From Paenibacillus chibensis (lineage in GTDB: Bacteria > Bacillota > Bacilli > Paenibacillales > Paenibacillaceae): a stretch of 56,338 nucleotides of DNA. Under the pieces are notes generated by a model. It saw only the letters and a list, made by a program, of their open reading frames with translations. It did no database searches and had not been told where the DNA came from. The position numbers and the translations under genes were made by a program. The DNA lies in NCBI RefSeq assembly GCF_004001045.1, contig NZ_BIMK01000014.1, forward strand, positions 1 to 56,338, written 5' to 3'. Shown here in pieces: positions 24,948 to 32,510 of the stretch (within the stretch, counting starts at the first letter, position 1; each line of letters begins with the position of its first letter).

Positions 24948-26312
24948 TTATTTTACGGCAGCCTGCTGATCCGAGGCTTTCAGTTCCTCAACCATTCTTT
25001 CGGTGCCGTCGTTTGCATCGATATACATGCGGTATCTTGAGCCGTTGATATTACCGCCGAGCTCGTAGCAGAGCACTTCTTTAGCCGAATCGTCCTTGAT
25101 CAGCGCTGTACGGCTGTAGGTCTCTTTGAACTCGGGATTGATCTTCTTCCGGACTTCCGCCATCGTCATTTTCGGTTTCGGAATATTCCGCTTGCCTTCT
25201 TTATGTTCATATACATAGTCGCTTGCCTGGAAGCCGGTGACTTCGCCGTTATCGAGCCCGACACGCACCGTGATTTTCTCAGGATATACGAGTACGCCGT
25301 CCTGTTTGCTTACATAGGTCAGGTTGCCCATATTTCCATATTGGTCAGCCGTCACGGCTGTCATGTCTTTATAGCCTTTTTTGGTCAGGAATTGATCCGC
25401 CTTCGCTTTCGCCTGCTGAATGGTGACGGATTTCTTTCCGATTTTGCGGCTGTCATGGTAGCTGATGAGCAGACCGCCTTTTTTCGTAAAGTCCATCGAA
25501 ATAACCGCCGGCTGGTTCTGCGATTTTACGGTTGCCGTATAGGATTCCCAATCCGTACCCTTGCCGTTTTCCGTAACCTGAATGGAAGCATGCGGGCCTG
25601 CATCAGCAAATTTGGCCGCCTTGCGCTTGATATCCTCTTTGGATACGGGAACGCCAGCAAGCATTTTGACGGAGCGTTTATCATACATGCTGGATACGGC
25701 CGGACCCCAGTTAAGTTCAGGATAGGCTCCAACCCGTTTATCCACGGTTTTAAAGCCGTCGATGATCGTATTGTCGAGCGCCTTATCCTCCGATGCCATC
25801 GCGCTTTCGACATCCATCCAGCGCAGCCGGTTCGCGATGACCTTGCTTTGCACGGTCTGCAAATCCTTCGTGATGTCCGAGGAATTCTTGTAGAGGGTTT
25901 TCAGATTCTGGATCTCGTCTTTCGTCAGCGGCTCCTTGTCCAAATTCCGCATCGAGGTCTGATACGAGAAGTTCGAAATTCTGGACAGGAAGTCCTCCGT
26001 TTTATTAAACGGAAGCATGGTCAGCGGAAGCTGGTTGATTTCGTTCTGGGCTTCGCTCGTCAGCCTCCACACGTTGATCAGCCCCTTGCGGTGCATGGCA
26101 TTGGACGTGGAACTGACCGCAAGCGTATTGCCCAGCTCGCTATGCAGGCGGTCCATATAATAGGACAAGTCGTGAAAAGCCCGCTGGTACTGGTTTTCCG
26201 CTTTAATCAAAATCGCGTTTTTTTCCTGGTTCTCCTGGTACCCCCACACGAATGCCCCGATCATAAAGAGGGTAACGATGGGAAACAAAACAGCGCTTAG
26301 TCGCTTGTACAT
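24948..26312 (-). CDS. ypeB: Germination protein YpeB
   Basis: Spore inner-membrane protein that stabilises the cortex-lytic enzyme SleB. The 454-aa product has an N-terminal signal anchor (VLFPIVTLFMIGAFVWGY), a helical N-terminal region and C-terminal PepSY-like repeats near 300-440. SD AAGGAG precedes the ATG. In Bacillus sleB lies immediately upstream in the same operon; here no sleB is found, and the next gene upstream is an unrelated 49-aa zinc-ribbon protein. Confidence 0.93.
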   Translation of the reverse strand: MYKRLSAVLFPIVTLFMIGAFVWGYQENQEKNAILIKAENQYQRAFHDLSYYMDRLHSELGNTLAVSSTSNAMHRKGLINVWRLTSEAQNEINQLPLTMLPFNKTEDFLSRISNFSYQTSMRNLDKEPLTKDEIQNLKTLYKNSSDITKDLQTVQSKVIANRLRWMDVESAMASEDKALDNTIIDGFKTVDKRVGAYPELNWGPAVSSMYDKRSVKMLAGVPVSKEDIKRKAAKFADAGPHASIQVTENGKGTDWESYTATVKSQNQPAVISMDFTKKGGLLISYHDSRKIGKKSVTIQQAKAKADQFLTKKGYKDMTAVTADQYGNMGNLTYVSKQDGVLVYPEKITVRVGLDNGEVTGFQASDYVYEHKEGKRNIPKPKMTMAEVRKKINPEFKETYSRTALIKDDSAKEVLCYELGGNINGSRYRMYIDANDGTERMVEELKASDQQAAVK

Positions 26313-26484
26313 AATAGCTCAAGTCTCCTTTCTTCAACTCAATCGATCAAAATGCAGCCTGATGTTCATGGCTGGTTTCAATCCATCTGCGGGTTGCTGC
26401 TGTTAGTTTGACAAGAAGAATGGAGTCTTATGCATCATCTGGGAGCTGCGCCTGATTTGTTTATCACAACACTTTTTGTTCCAT

Positions 26485-26518
26485 AAAAAAATGAACCAAG
26501 GCTTGATCCTTGGTTCAT
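26485..26518 (-). terminator. Terminator of the 49-aa gene
   Basis: TGAACCAAGG/CCTTGGTTCA perfect 10-bp stem with a short loop followed by seven T on the minus strand, 6 nt after the stop. Confidence 0.9.
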
Positions 26519-26523
26519 GAACG

Positions 26524-26673
26524 CTAGAACGGAAGCTCTTCGATGTCGAACAGATCCTTGTTATTGCATAGGCACTGCTTAAAGCCGGTTTCAATCCGTC
26601 CGCGTTCCCGCTTTCCCCTCAATACAAACCGTTCTCCACACTGCTTGCATACGATGGTCACTTTAACACGCAA
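26524..26673 (-). CDS. 49-aa zinc-ribbon-like protein
   Basis: Starts at a TTG (26673) with GGAGGG 8 nt upstream and reads MRVKVTIVCKQCGERFVLRG, then basic residues, CLC and an acidic tail. The CxxC plus CxC cysteines could bind one zinc ion. I do not recognise the family. It is a separate transcription unit by its terminator and lies where sleB would be expected. Confidence 0.65.
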   Translation of the reverse strand: MRVKVTIVCKQCGERFVLRGKRERGRIETGFKQCLCNNKDLFDIEELPF

Positions 26674-26743
26674 AAAAGGCACCCTCCATCCTCCGTAATT
26701 TTCCAACATTGGAATCTCGTAGGAGTCAGTGTGCCCATTTTGT

Positions 26744-27439
26744 TCAGGTATTAATCTCTTCTTCGCGTTTCAAAAACCGGAACGGCGACCGGTTGTTAGC
26801 CCGATACACCTTGCCCATTCCGCCATACCAGAGGAACGCCATAAGCGGGACGATGAACCATATCCAATATTGGGTCATGGTGGCGAGGATCAAATCGTAG
26901 ACGCCATGCCAGAACCAGGGAATGAACATCGAATATGCAAGATAGCGCTTCGCCTTGCGTCCTGTGGAGAAGCGGGCGCGTCCCAAATAATAACCCATCA
27001 TGACGCCGAACATGGCATGGCCGGAAACCGGCAGCAGAGCTCTCAGGAACATCGCGCCGATCGAGGCGTGGCTGTACCAGGCGTACATCATATTCTCGAC
27101 GGTAGCGAACCCCAGCGAAATCGCCACTGCATAGACAATGCCATCGTAAGGCTCGTCAAACTCCGTATGGTTGTAAATCATATGATACAGGACGAACCAT
27201 TTCAGAAATTCCTCGACAAAGGATGAAATGATAAACGACTCGACATACGGGTTGCCGCCGAAGCCGTCCGTCATCCCCCGCTGGATGATCATCACGGGAA
27301 TGACAATCAGAAAACCTAGCACAAACACCTTGATGACCATCATCAGCGGTTCCTGTTCATATCTGTCCTTGAGATAAAAATACGTCAAAAGGGCAAGTCC
27401 CGGCGCTAGCGCCGAAGCAATGACCGAAAACCAAAGCAC
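26744..27439 (-). CDS. prsW: PrsW-family intramembrane protease
   Basis: Membrane metalloprotease family that in B. subtilis performs site-1 cleavage of anti-sigma factor RsiW. The 231-aa protein has about seven hydrophobic segments and the conserved SFVEEFLKW (EExxK). GHAMFGVMMGYYLGRAR and WFWHGVYD supply the conserved histidines. The start is GTG at 27439 behind AAAGGGGG. B. subtilis order prsW-sleB-ypeB is kept except for the absence of sleB. Confidence 0.9.
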   Translation of the reverse strand: MLWFSVIASALAPGLALLTYFYLKDRYEQEPLMMVIKVFVLGFLIVIPVMIIQRGMTDGFGGNPYVESFIISSFVEEFLKWFVLYHMIYNHTEFDEPYDGIVYAVAISLGFATVENMMYAWYSHASIGAMFLRALLPVSGHAMFGVMMGYYLGRARFSTGRKAKRYLAYSMFIPWFWHGVYDLILATMTQYWIWFIVPLMAFLWYGGMGKVYRANNRSPFRFLKREEEINT

Positions 27440-27484
27440 CGTTTCTTTCCCCCTTTTTCCGTGTATACCGCTAATAAAAGCAGT

Positions 27485-27514
27485 TCATCCCATGAATCTT
27501 CGGTTCATGGGATG
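27485..27514 (-). terminator. Probable terminator of the MecA-family gene
   Basis: TCATCCCATGAA/TTCATGGGATGA makes a 12-bp stem. The T-rich stretch begins about 5 nt after the stem on the minus strand, so strength is uncertain. Confidence 0.6.
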
Positions 27515-27526
27515 ACGGCGCGAATT

Positions 27527-28141
27527 TTAATCCTGTCGTTTGAAATGCTCGCGGATGACCGCAATCGCATTCTCCTGCATGACAACCTTACCATATTCGT
27601 CGAGCACGGCTTCGGTATAGGAAGCAGCCTCTCCGTATTCTGCCAAAACGGCTATAAGTGAAGGATGCTTTCCGGAGTCGATCAATTCTGGATCCATGTA
27701 TAGCACCCATTTATCTTTATAATGATAAAGACGGCCTGCCTCAGTGATATGACCGCCGAGTACATGCGCAGCTTCGATCAGCACCTCGAAATCGTTGAAG
27801 GCGTACACGATGGAATCGCTCTGTTCCAAAGTCACTTCCATTTCATACACTTCTTCAGGGAGTTCATCTTCCCCTAAATGACTGTATTGCTGGTGATCAT
27901 ACTTCCCACGTGTCACGATGACGACCATGCCTTGAGCTGGCAAGGCGAAAACTTCTACAGCGAGCGGTCCGGTTGCGTCAAAACCGAGTTCGTTATAGGC
28001 TTGATCCATCATTTCGGTGAACAGCTCATGGACCTTGGGAAGTTCCTGCCACATGTCTTCCTTCTGGATTCCACGCTCACTCAGATCGTCGAACGTGAGG
28101 AAAATCCGTATCTTATCTGAGCTCAAACGTTCTATTTTCAT
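27527..28141 (-). CDS. mecB: MecA-family adaptor protein (MecA/YpbH)
   Basis: Adaptor that delivers substrates such as ComK to ClpCP. The 204-aa product starts MKIERLSSDKIRIFLTFDDL, has an acidic linker (GEDELPEEVYEME) and a C-terminal domain with VYAFNDFEVLIEAA, the ClpC-binding region. The ATG at 28141 follows AGAGGAGG. Neighbouring ypbG suggests the YpbH paralogue, but MecA itself cannot be excluded. A strong SigA promoter lies upstream. Confidence 0.88.
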   Translation of the reverse strand: MKIERLSSDKIRIFLTFDDLSERGIQKEDMWQELPKVHELFTEMMDQAYNELGFDATGPLAVEVFALPAQGMVVIVTRGKYDHQQYSHLGEDELPEEVYEMEVTLEQSDSIVYAFNDFEVLIEAAHVLGGHITEAGRLYHYKDKWVLYMDPELIDSGKHPSLIAVLAEYGEAASYTEAVLDEYGKVVMQENAIAVIREHFKRQD

Positions 28142-28231
28142 GACAGGATCCTCCTCTGCAAGCAATGATATAACAAATTATGATGTCTCCCATAATGTGT
28201 GCTGAAAATAGTTCTATGTAAGTATGTTATC

Positions 28232-28260
28232 ATTATATAACCAGAAATGCACGCTGTAAA
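28232..28260 (-). promoter_or_regulatory. SigA promoter of the MecA-family gene
   Basis: The minus strand has TTTACA, a 17-nt spacer and TATAAT, a near-consensus SigA promoter. The predicted leader is about 85 nt. Confidence 0.8.
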
Positions 28261-28266
28261 ATAGAC

Positions 28267-28311
28267 AAAAAAAGAATCATTTTGAAGCGTTTAGCTCCAA
28301 AAATGATTCTA
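28267..28311 (-). terminator. Terminator of the gene at 28328
   Basis: AGAATCATTTT/AAAATGATTCT stem followed by seven T on the minus strand, just after the stop and just before the promoter of the next gene. Confidence 0.9.
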
Positions 28312-28327
28312 AAAGCATGCGATTCGT

Positions 28328-28645
28328 TTACAATCCAGGTATGACCGTATTGGTCTCTTTCATGATCATGTCCACTTCTCTTTTCACATCGGGATTGCTG
28401 TTGATGAAATCGTGGATTTGCTTCATGCTATCGTCCTTATTATGCGACTGGGCATGCGACTGGGCATAAGGCTGGCTGCTGTGGCTTCCGGAGCTGGCCG
28501 AGCCGATCGAGCCAATGGAGCCGATATCCATCATTTTACCCGCATTATGCGTGATGGCGGACGTGATCGAACCTTTGTTTTTGGACATGATGGCTGTGGC
28601 CGCGGCGCCCAGAAGAACACCGCTGATAAATGACGAAGTATTCAC
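28328..28645 (-). CDS. Hypothetical protein with Gly/Ser-rich linker
   Basis: 105 residues from a GTG with AAGGAGG upstream. There is a hydrophobic segment at about 6-20 (ISGVLLGAAATAIM), then a low-complexity stretch with DIGSIGSIGSASSGS and AQSHAQSH repeats. A C-terminal helical part follows (MKQIHDFINSNPDVKREVDMI). I do not recognise it. It is divergent from the deacetylase gene across 93 nt. The His/Ser/Gly-rich linker might suit a spore or envelope protein, but this is conjecture. Confidence 0.7.
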   Translation of the reverse strand: MNTSSFISGVLLGAAATAIMSKNKGSITSAITHNAGKMMDIGSIGSIGSASSGSHSSQPYAQSHAQSHNKDDSMKQIHDFINSNPDVKREVDMIMKETNTVIPGL

Positions 28646-28738
28646 TAATACAACCTCCTTATGTGATAAAATCAAATGTATTGTTCGCTGAAACAGACGG
28701 ACTCATGCGGCATAAAAACAGGAAAGTGAGATGGAAAA

Positions 28739-29665
28739 ATGGTTAAAAAGACAGCTGCGCTTCTTCTTGTAACTGCCTTGTTGTTAAGCGCATGCGGTGA
28801 AAAAAAAGACACCAGCCCCAATAAAGCCGGCTCCGCCACCAATGACAGCCAGACGGCTTCGACTGCAGGCTCAAACAGCACGAAGCCGGATCAGAAGGAT
28901 GCGAAAAAAGACAGTACTTCCGCTGAGCCGGGAGATACTGCCGGCAGCACGGATCCGGAAACAGACAAGGACGATACCCATTCGCAGGATTCCTCCGATC
29001 CGAACAGCGAAGCCGCTGTTCCTCTGAAGTACCACATGAATAAGGCATATAACATCGTTCCGAACGAGGAAGGCACGGAGAAGAAAGTCGTACTGCTGAC
29101 TTTTGACGACGGACCGAAAAAAGCCGAGTGGATCAACAGCCTGATCGATACGCTGGACAAGCATCATGCAAAGGCGATTTTCTTTGTCAACGGATACCGG
29201 GTCAAGGAGAATCCCGATCTGCTCAAGCTGATCCATGATCGCGGACAGATCATCGGCAACCACAGCTGGGACCATATTTCCTTGCGCAAGGAACCTGAAG
29301 CCAAAGTGAAGCAGCAAATCGAGGATGTGCAGAAAATCGTGAAGGATACCATCGGGGAGTCTCCCGTATTCTTCCGGCCTCCTTTCGGCGAAGGCGGGGA
29401 TATCGGCAAGAAAATCGCCAAGGAGAACGGTCTGTTATACATGACGTGGTCTAACGGCTCTCTAGATTGGACGATGAAATCCAAAGGAACGGATAATCCG
29501 CAAAAGGTCATTCAAAACGTGCTTGATCAGCTTCACGCCGGGAGCAACATTCTGATGCACGAGCTCCCTTGGACCACCGAAGCGCTCGATCAGCTGTTGA
29601 CCAAGCTGGAAAGCAAAGGATACACCTTTGTGGATCCGCGGAGCATCGAGCTGGAAATGAGATAA
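28739..29665 (+). CDS. Polysaccharide deacetylase lipoprotein (CE4)
   Basis: A 308-aa secreted, probably lipid-anchored, NodB-type deacetylase. The signal peptide ends in LLSAC with the lipid-carrying Cys at 19. Residues 20-95 are a low-complexity Ser/Thr/Asp/Lys-rich linker. The catalytic domain has TFDDGP (121-126), the metal His pair NHSWDH (174-179), RPPFGE and a late MHELPW. All metal ligands and the catalytic Asp look intact, so it should act on peptidoglycan or another N-acetylated polymer. It is a single gene on the plus strand with its own terminator. Confidence 0.92.
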   Translation: MVKKTAALLLVTALLLSACGEKKDTSPNKAGSATNDSQTASTAGSNSTKPDQKDAKKDSTSAEPGDTAGSTDPETDKDDTHSQDSSDPNSEAAVPLKYHMNKAYNIVPNEEGTEKKVVLLTFDDGPKKAEWINSLIDTLDKHHAKAIFFVNGYRVKENPDLLKLIHDRGQIIGNHSWDHISLRKEPEAKVKQQIEDVQKIVKDTIGESPVFFRPPFGEGGDIGKKIAKENGLLYMTWSNGSLDWTMKSKGTDNPQKVIQNVLDQLHAGSNILMHELPWTTEALDQLLTKLESKGYTFVDPRSIELEMR

Positions 29666-29687
29666 TACGCTCCGGAGATTAAAAACG

Positions 29688-29722
29688 AAAAGCACATGTT
29701 CCAGTCGGAACATGTGCTTTTT
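29688..29722. terminator. Bidirectional terminator
   Basis: AGCACATGTTCC/GGAACATGTGCT is a perfect 12-bp stem with tetraloop AGTC, flanked by A-rich and T-rich ends. It serves the plus-strand deacetylase and the minus-strand phosphoesterase, whose stop touches it. Confidence 0.9.
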
Positions 29723-30560
29723 AATGATTAATATCGTCCTCCGCTTGCTTCAGCTGAATAAGGTGCATTTCCGCAGGACAGCATAAACGCAGATCGACAC
29801 GTCTGTTGCCAAAGCCCCGGCTGATCAGCATTTGCGGTCTTTGCACCGCAGACTTCGGCTGATACCAGCTGAACCATCCGCAATCGTACTTGCGGTAAAA
29901 GCCATTCAGGCGGATGGCACCGAATACCGGCAGCCTGATTTGGCCGCCATGCGTGTGCCCGGCCAGAATCAGCGAAGCCGGTTTCTCCGGCACGGATCGG
30001 ATCCAGACGGGGTCGTGAACGACAACGATCCGGCACTGCGCTTCCCGAGGCAGATCGGGCAGCCTGCGGTAGCCGTCCCGCTTGTTTGGGGGCTGATCAA
30101 CACCGGTCAGGCAAACATACTCTCCGCCCCGTTCCAATAGCAGGTTCTCGTCTTTCAGAAGTACGCCTCCAACATCAAGGATCGCTTCAGCCAAGCCTTC
30201 CGGCTCCGCCTTGAGATCGTGGTTGCCGTATACCGCATAAATCGGGCCCAACCCGGAGAGGATCCTCAGGTTCTCTCTTACGCGCTCCAGCGGAACGTTC
30301 CTCTCCATGATGTCTCCTCCGAGAAACACCCAATCCACCATCCCCTTAAAAGAGCTTACATAGGGTTCGGAAAGCTTGCGCTTATGAATATCCGATACAA
30401 AAAAAATACGGCTGCCGTCAAACGACTTTGGAAGCTTCTCCAGCTTAACTTTGGAATCGGTAACCGCATGAAGCCTGGCCTCATACGACATTCTTGCATA
30501 CAGCAGCACACAAACGGCTGCAATGATACCCGCGCACGACCAAAGCGCTGCCGTTACCAT
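29721..30560 (-). CDS. ypbG: Membrane-anchored metallophosphoesterase (YpbG-like)
   Basis: 279 residues with an N-terminal membrane segment and a calcineurin-type phosphoesterase domain. The metal-binding motifs are FVSDIHKR, GGDIMERN, YGNHD and GHTHGGQ. In B. subtilis ypbG is next to ypbH, matching the neighbouring MecA-family gene. The ATG overlaps the end of the upstream basic membrane protein gene, so they are likely coupled. The substrate is unknown. Confidence 0.88.
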   Translation of the reverse strand: MVTAALWSCAGIIAAVCVLLYARMSYEARLHAVTDSKVKLEKLPKSFDGSRIFFVSDIHKRKLSEPYVSSFKGMVDWVFLGGDIMERNVPLERVRENLRILSGLGPIYAVYGNHDLKAEPEGLAEAILDVGGVLLKDENLLLERGGEYVCLTGVDQPPNKRDGYRRLPDLPREAQCRIVVVHDPVWIRSVPEKPASLILAGHTHGGQIRLPVFGAIRLNGFYRKYDCGWFSWYQPKSAVQRPQMLISRGFGNRRVDLRLCCPAEMHLIQLKQAEDDINH

Positions 30561-31021
30561 AGGTCACCAAGCGGAGGAGCGCCTTTGACTCCCCAGTATA
30601 CTAAAAATGCGGTTAACACGAGAAACAGGAAAAATAAGGAATTCGTAAAGTATTTGCTGATGACATTCCTGCGGGAGCCGTACGTCTCGGAGCGGGCAGG
30701 AGCAGATTCGGATTCTTGCTGCGAATGCGAAGCCCCGTAACCCGCCTGATGCCTTTCCGTACGCGACCGGTAGTTACGCTGCGCCGGCTCCATCCGGGTC
30801 ACATTCGGATTGCGGTCCAGATCCTCCGAAGAGGCTCCTCCCCCTTTTTTCTCCTTTGCAGCCCTTACTCTGCTCAGTGAGGATGCTGTCGGCTTCTTCC
30901 GTTCGGGTCTGCTTTTCATGGTCTTGGTCCCTTGAGCGTCTTTGGCTGCAGGGGGCTTTTTTGTCTGGTTTTTTTTTCGGTTACCGTTATAGGTTTTAAC
31001 TCTGCTTAATTCACTACTCAT
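30554..31021 (-). CDS. Basic protein with C-terminal membrane segment
   Basis: 155 residues, very rich in Lys, Arg, Ser and Gln in the first 115, ending with one transmembrane segment (SLFFLFLVLTAFLVYWG). The ATG at 31021 has GGAGGG and overlaps the upstream stop (ATGA). Its place between the CPBP protease and YpbG corresponds to B. subtilis ypbE/ypbF, and it may be a YpbE relative lacking the LysM end, though I cannot show homology. The longer frame upstream is not coding. Confidence 0.72.
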   Translation of the reverse strand: MSSELSRVKTYNGNRKKNQTKKPPAAKDAQGTKTMKSRPERKKPTASSLSRVRAAKEKKGGGASSEDLDRNPNVTRMEPAQRNYRSRTERHQAGYGASHSQQESESAPARSETYGSRRNVISKYFTNSLFFLFLVLTAFLVYWGVKGAPPLGDLW

Positions 31022-31611
31022 GATTCCCTCCGAAATCGAATCACTAACCCGGAAATGCAATCGATCGCAAAATGGCACACGACTGGGGCCAGCAGCGTTC
31101 CGGAATGGATGTAAATATATCCGAGTCCATAACTGCTCAGGAATACCCACCCTGTCGGGATCCAGTGCTTCAGGTAGCGGACATGGATGACGGCGAATAA
31201 TATACTCGTCCAGTATGGGCCGAAAGCATGCTGAATCGCCCCGCGAAATAGCAGCTCCTCGCACACGGCCACCAGGGCCGCTATGAATACAATATGCCAA
31301 ACCGGACGGTTTTGAAACAGCATATTATTAATCCCGCCATCATCCATCACTTCCTCCGGCGTCACTCTGGATACCAAATAGTCGATCAGAAACATGACAG
31401 CGGCCAATCCAAGCCCCCAAGCCACAAAATAGTCCCCTTTATGTGTTGCGAACAATTCAAACGGATTTCTTCTCTGAAATAGTATCCAGATCAATCCGAT
31501 GATTAAGGTAAGACCCTGTGTAAGATAAAGATTGATCAGGAGCAGACGGTCTGTCAGCTGATCCGGCGTGGCCTGCTTCAGTTTCGGCGCACGGAATTTA
31601 AATTTTTTCAT
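31018..31611 (-). CDS. ypbD: CPBP-family intramembrane metalloprotease (YpbD-like)
   Basis: 197 residues with several hydrophobic segments and the CPBP/Abi motifs EELLFRGAIQH, FAVIHVRY and VVCHFAID. This family includes CAAX-type prenyl proteases and bacteriocin-immunity proteins. First gene of the ypbD-x-ypbG run; the SD before its ATG is weak (GGCAGG). Confidence 0.87.
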   Translation of the reverse strand: MKKFKFRAPKLKQATPDQLTDRLLLINLYLTQGLTLIIGLIWILFQRRNPFELFATHKGDYFVAWGLGLAAVMFLIDYLVSRVTPEEVMDDGGINNMLFQNRPVWHIVFIAALVAVCEELLFRGAIQHAFGPYWTSILFAVIHVRYLKHWIPTGWVFLSSYGLGYIYIHSGTLLAPVVCHFAIDCISGLVIRFRRES

Positions 31612-31989
31612 ATTATGCCTGCCTGTCTTTAGTTATTGAACGATACAAGGATCATTACCCATGCCTAAGGTAGTTTGCAATGATCGCTCGCTCGAAAATT
31701 TCACCGAACGGCCTCGAAGCAAGATAAGCATGATGTCGTCATCTTCTATCATACCGCATTTTTGCCCTGTCGGGAATTCGAGGGGTAACCCGCTAAAAAA
31801 TCCGCAACATATCGGCCGAACAACCGGCGGAAATGTCGCAGGAAACAACGCCGCGACGAAGTGGAGCGATTTGCGGATTTTCCGAACTTTCCAACGTGCC
31901 AAGCTGCAATTTTAGAGCATTTACGCCCAAGATAACATAAAAATAATAGCAGAATAGACAAAGAACATTCAAGAAACGAAGGTTCCCTA
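31612..31989. other. Intergenic stretch without recognisable feature
   Basis: About 380 nt between ypbD and the serA promoter. Short frames on both strands have no SD and no protein-like composition. It must contain the ypbD promoter, but I cannot pick one with confidence. Confidence 0.5.
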
Positions 31990-32019
31990 TTGACAGGGTA
32001 CGACGCGCCGTGATACATT
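31990..32019 (+). promoter_or_regulatory. SigA promoter of serA
   Basis: Perfect -35 TTGACA, an 18-nt spacer and TACATT (alternatively CATTAT two bases later). It lies just before the T-box leader. Confidence 0.75.
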
Positions 32020-32035
32020 ATGAAAAAATTAACGA

Positions 32036-32298
32036 GTTAAACCGATGAAGGAAAAAAGATTCTTGAAGGTCTTCAGAGAGCCGATGGTTGGTGCAAATCG
32101 GTGGCAGTCAAGTTGTCTTAGCGTTCCAGAGAAGCTGCATTGAACATTGAAGTAGGTGCAGTCGGGTCATTTCCGTTATCAAATGGGTCTATTACAGACC
32201 TCTGAGGCTGCCGGCTGAAACCGGCGGTGAATTAGGGTGGTACCACGAACAACTCTCGTCCCTTACTACGCAAGTAGTGTGCGGATTGAGGGTTTTTT
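32036..32298 (+). promoter_or_regulatory. T-box riboswitch of serA
   Basis: A complete T-box leader: AGAGAG and GGTTGGTGCAAATC of the distal Stem I, the CGGGT...CCGTTATC stem II region, and the antiterminator bulge sequence AGGGTGGTACCACG at about 32234-32247. The terminator follows at 32253-32298, with a T-run after GAGGG. It binds uncharged tRNA and then permits readthrough. The specifier should be a Ser codon if the ligand fits the gene; candidates are UCC at 32125 and AGC at 32133, with GCU at 32134 overlapping. The UGGU discriminator-pairing sequence would fit a tRNA with A73. Confidence 0.92.
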
Positions 32299-32510
32299 AT
32301 ATTATTTCAGCCTTCATTCTGCTTGCATGTACGGGATCTGACCCGATTTCGCGATCCGTTGCATCTCTGCTCTTTTATACAGCACCGCGTTGCCCAGGGA
32401 ATACTATATTTTGAAAAAGCGTGTATGTCCGTTCAAGGTTTTACGGGCTTGTGTTTCAAAGAAATACGGCTCTCTAAATATACATGTAACGTAAATGAGG
32501 AGGAGAAACC
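32299..32510 (+). other. Long serA leader after the T-box
   Basis: About 210 nt of transcribed leader between the T-box terminator and the serA SD. I see no second terminator, repeat or convincing frame in it. Confidence 0.5.

Noticed and set aside
30554..31300. 248-aa form of the basic membrane protein
   Set aside because: The upstream part overlaps ypbD in another frame and lacks a SD; GGAGGG stands before the ATG at 31021.
31661..31915. 84-codon frame between ypbD and serA
   Set aside because: No SD, no hydrophobic core or known motif, and it overlaps other open frames on the opposite strand.
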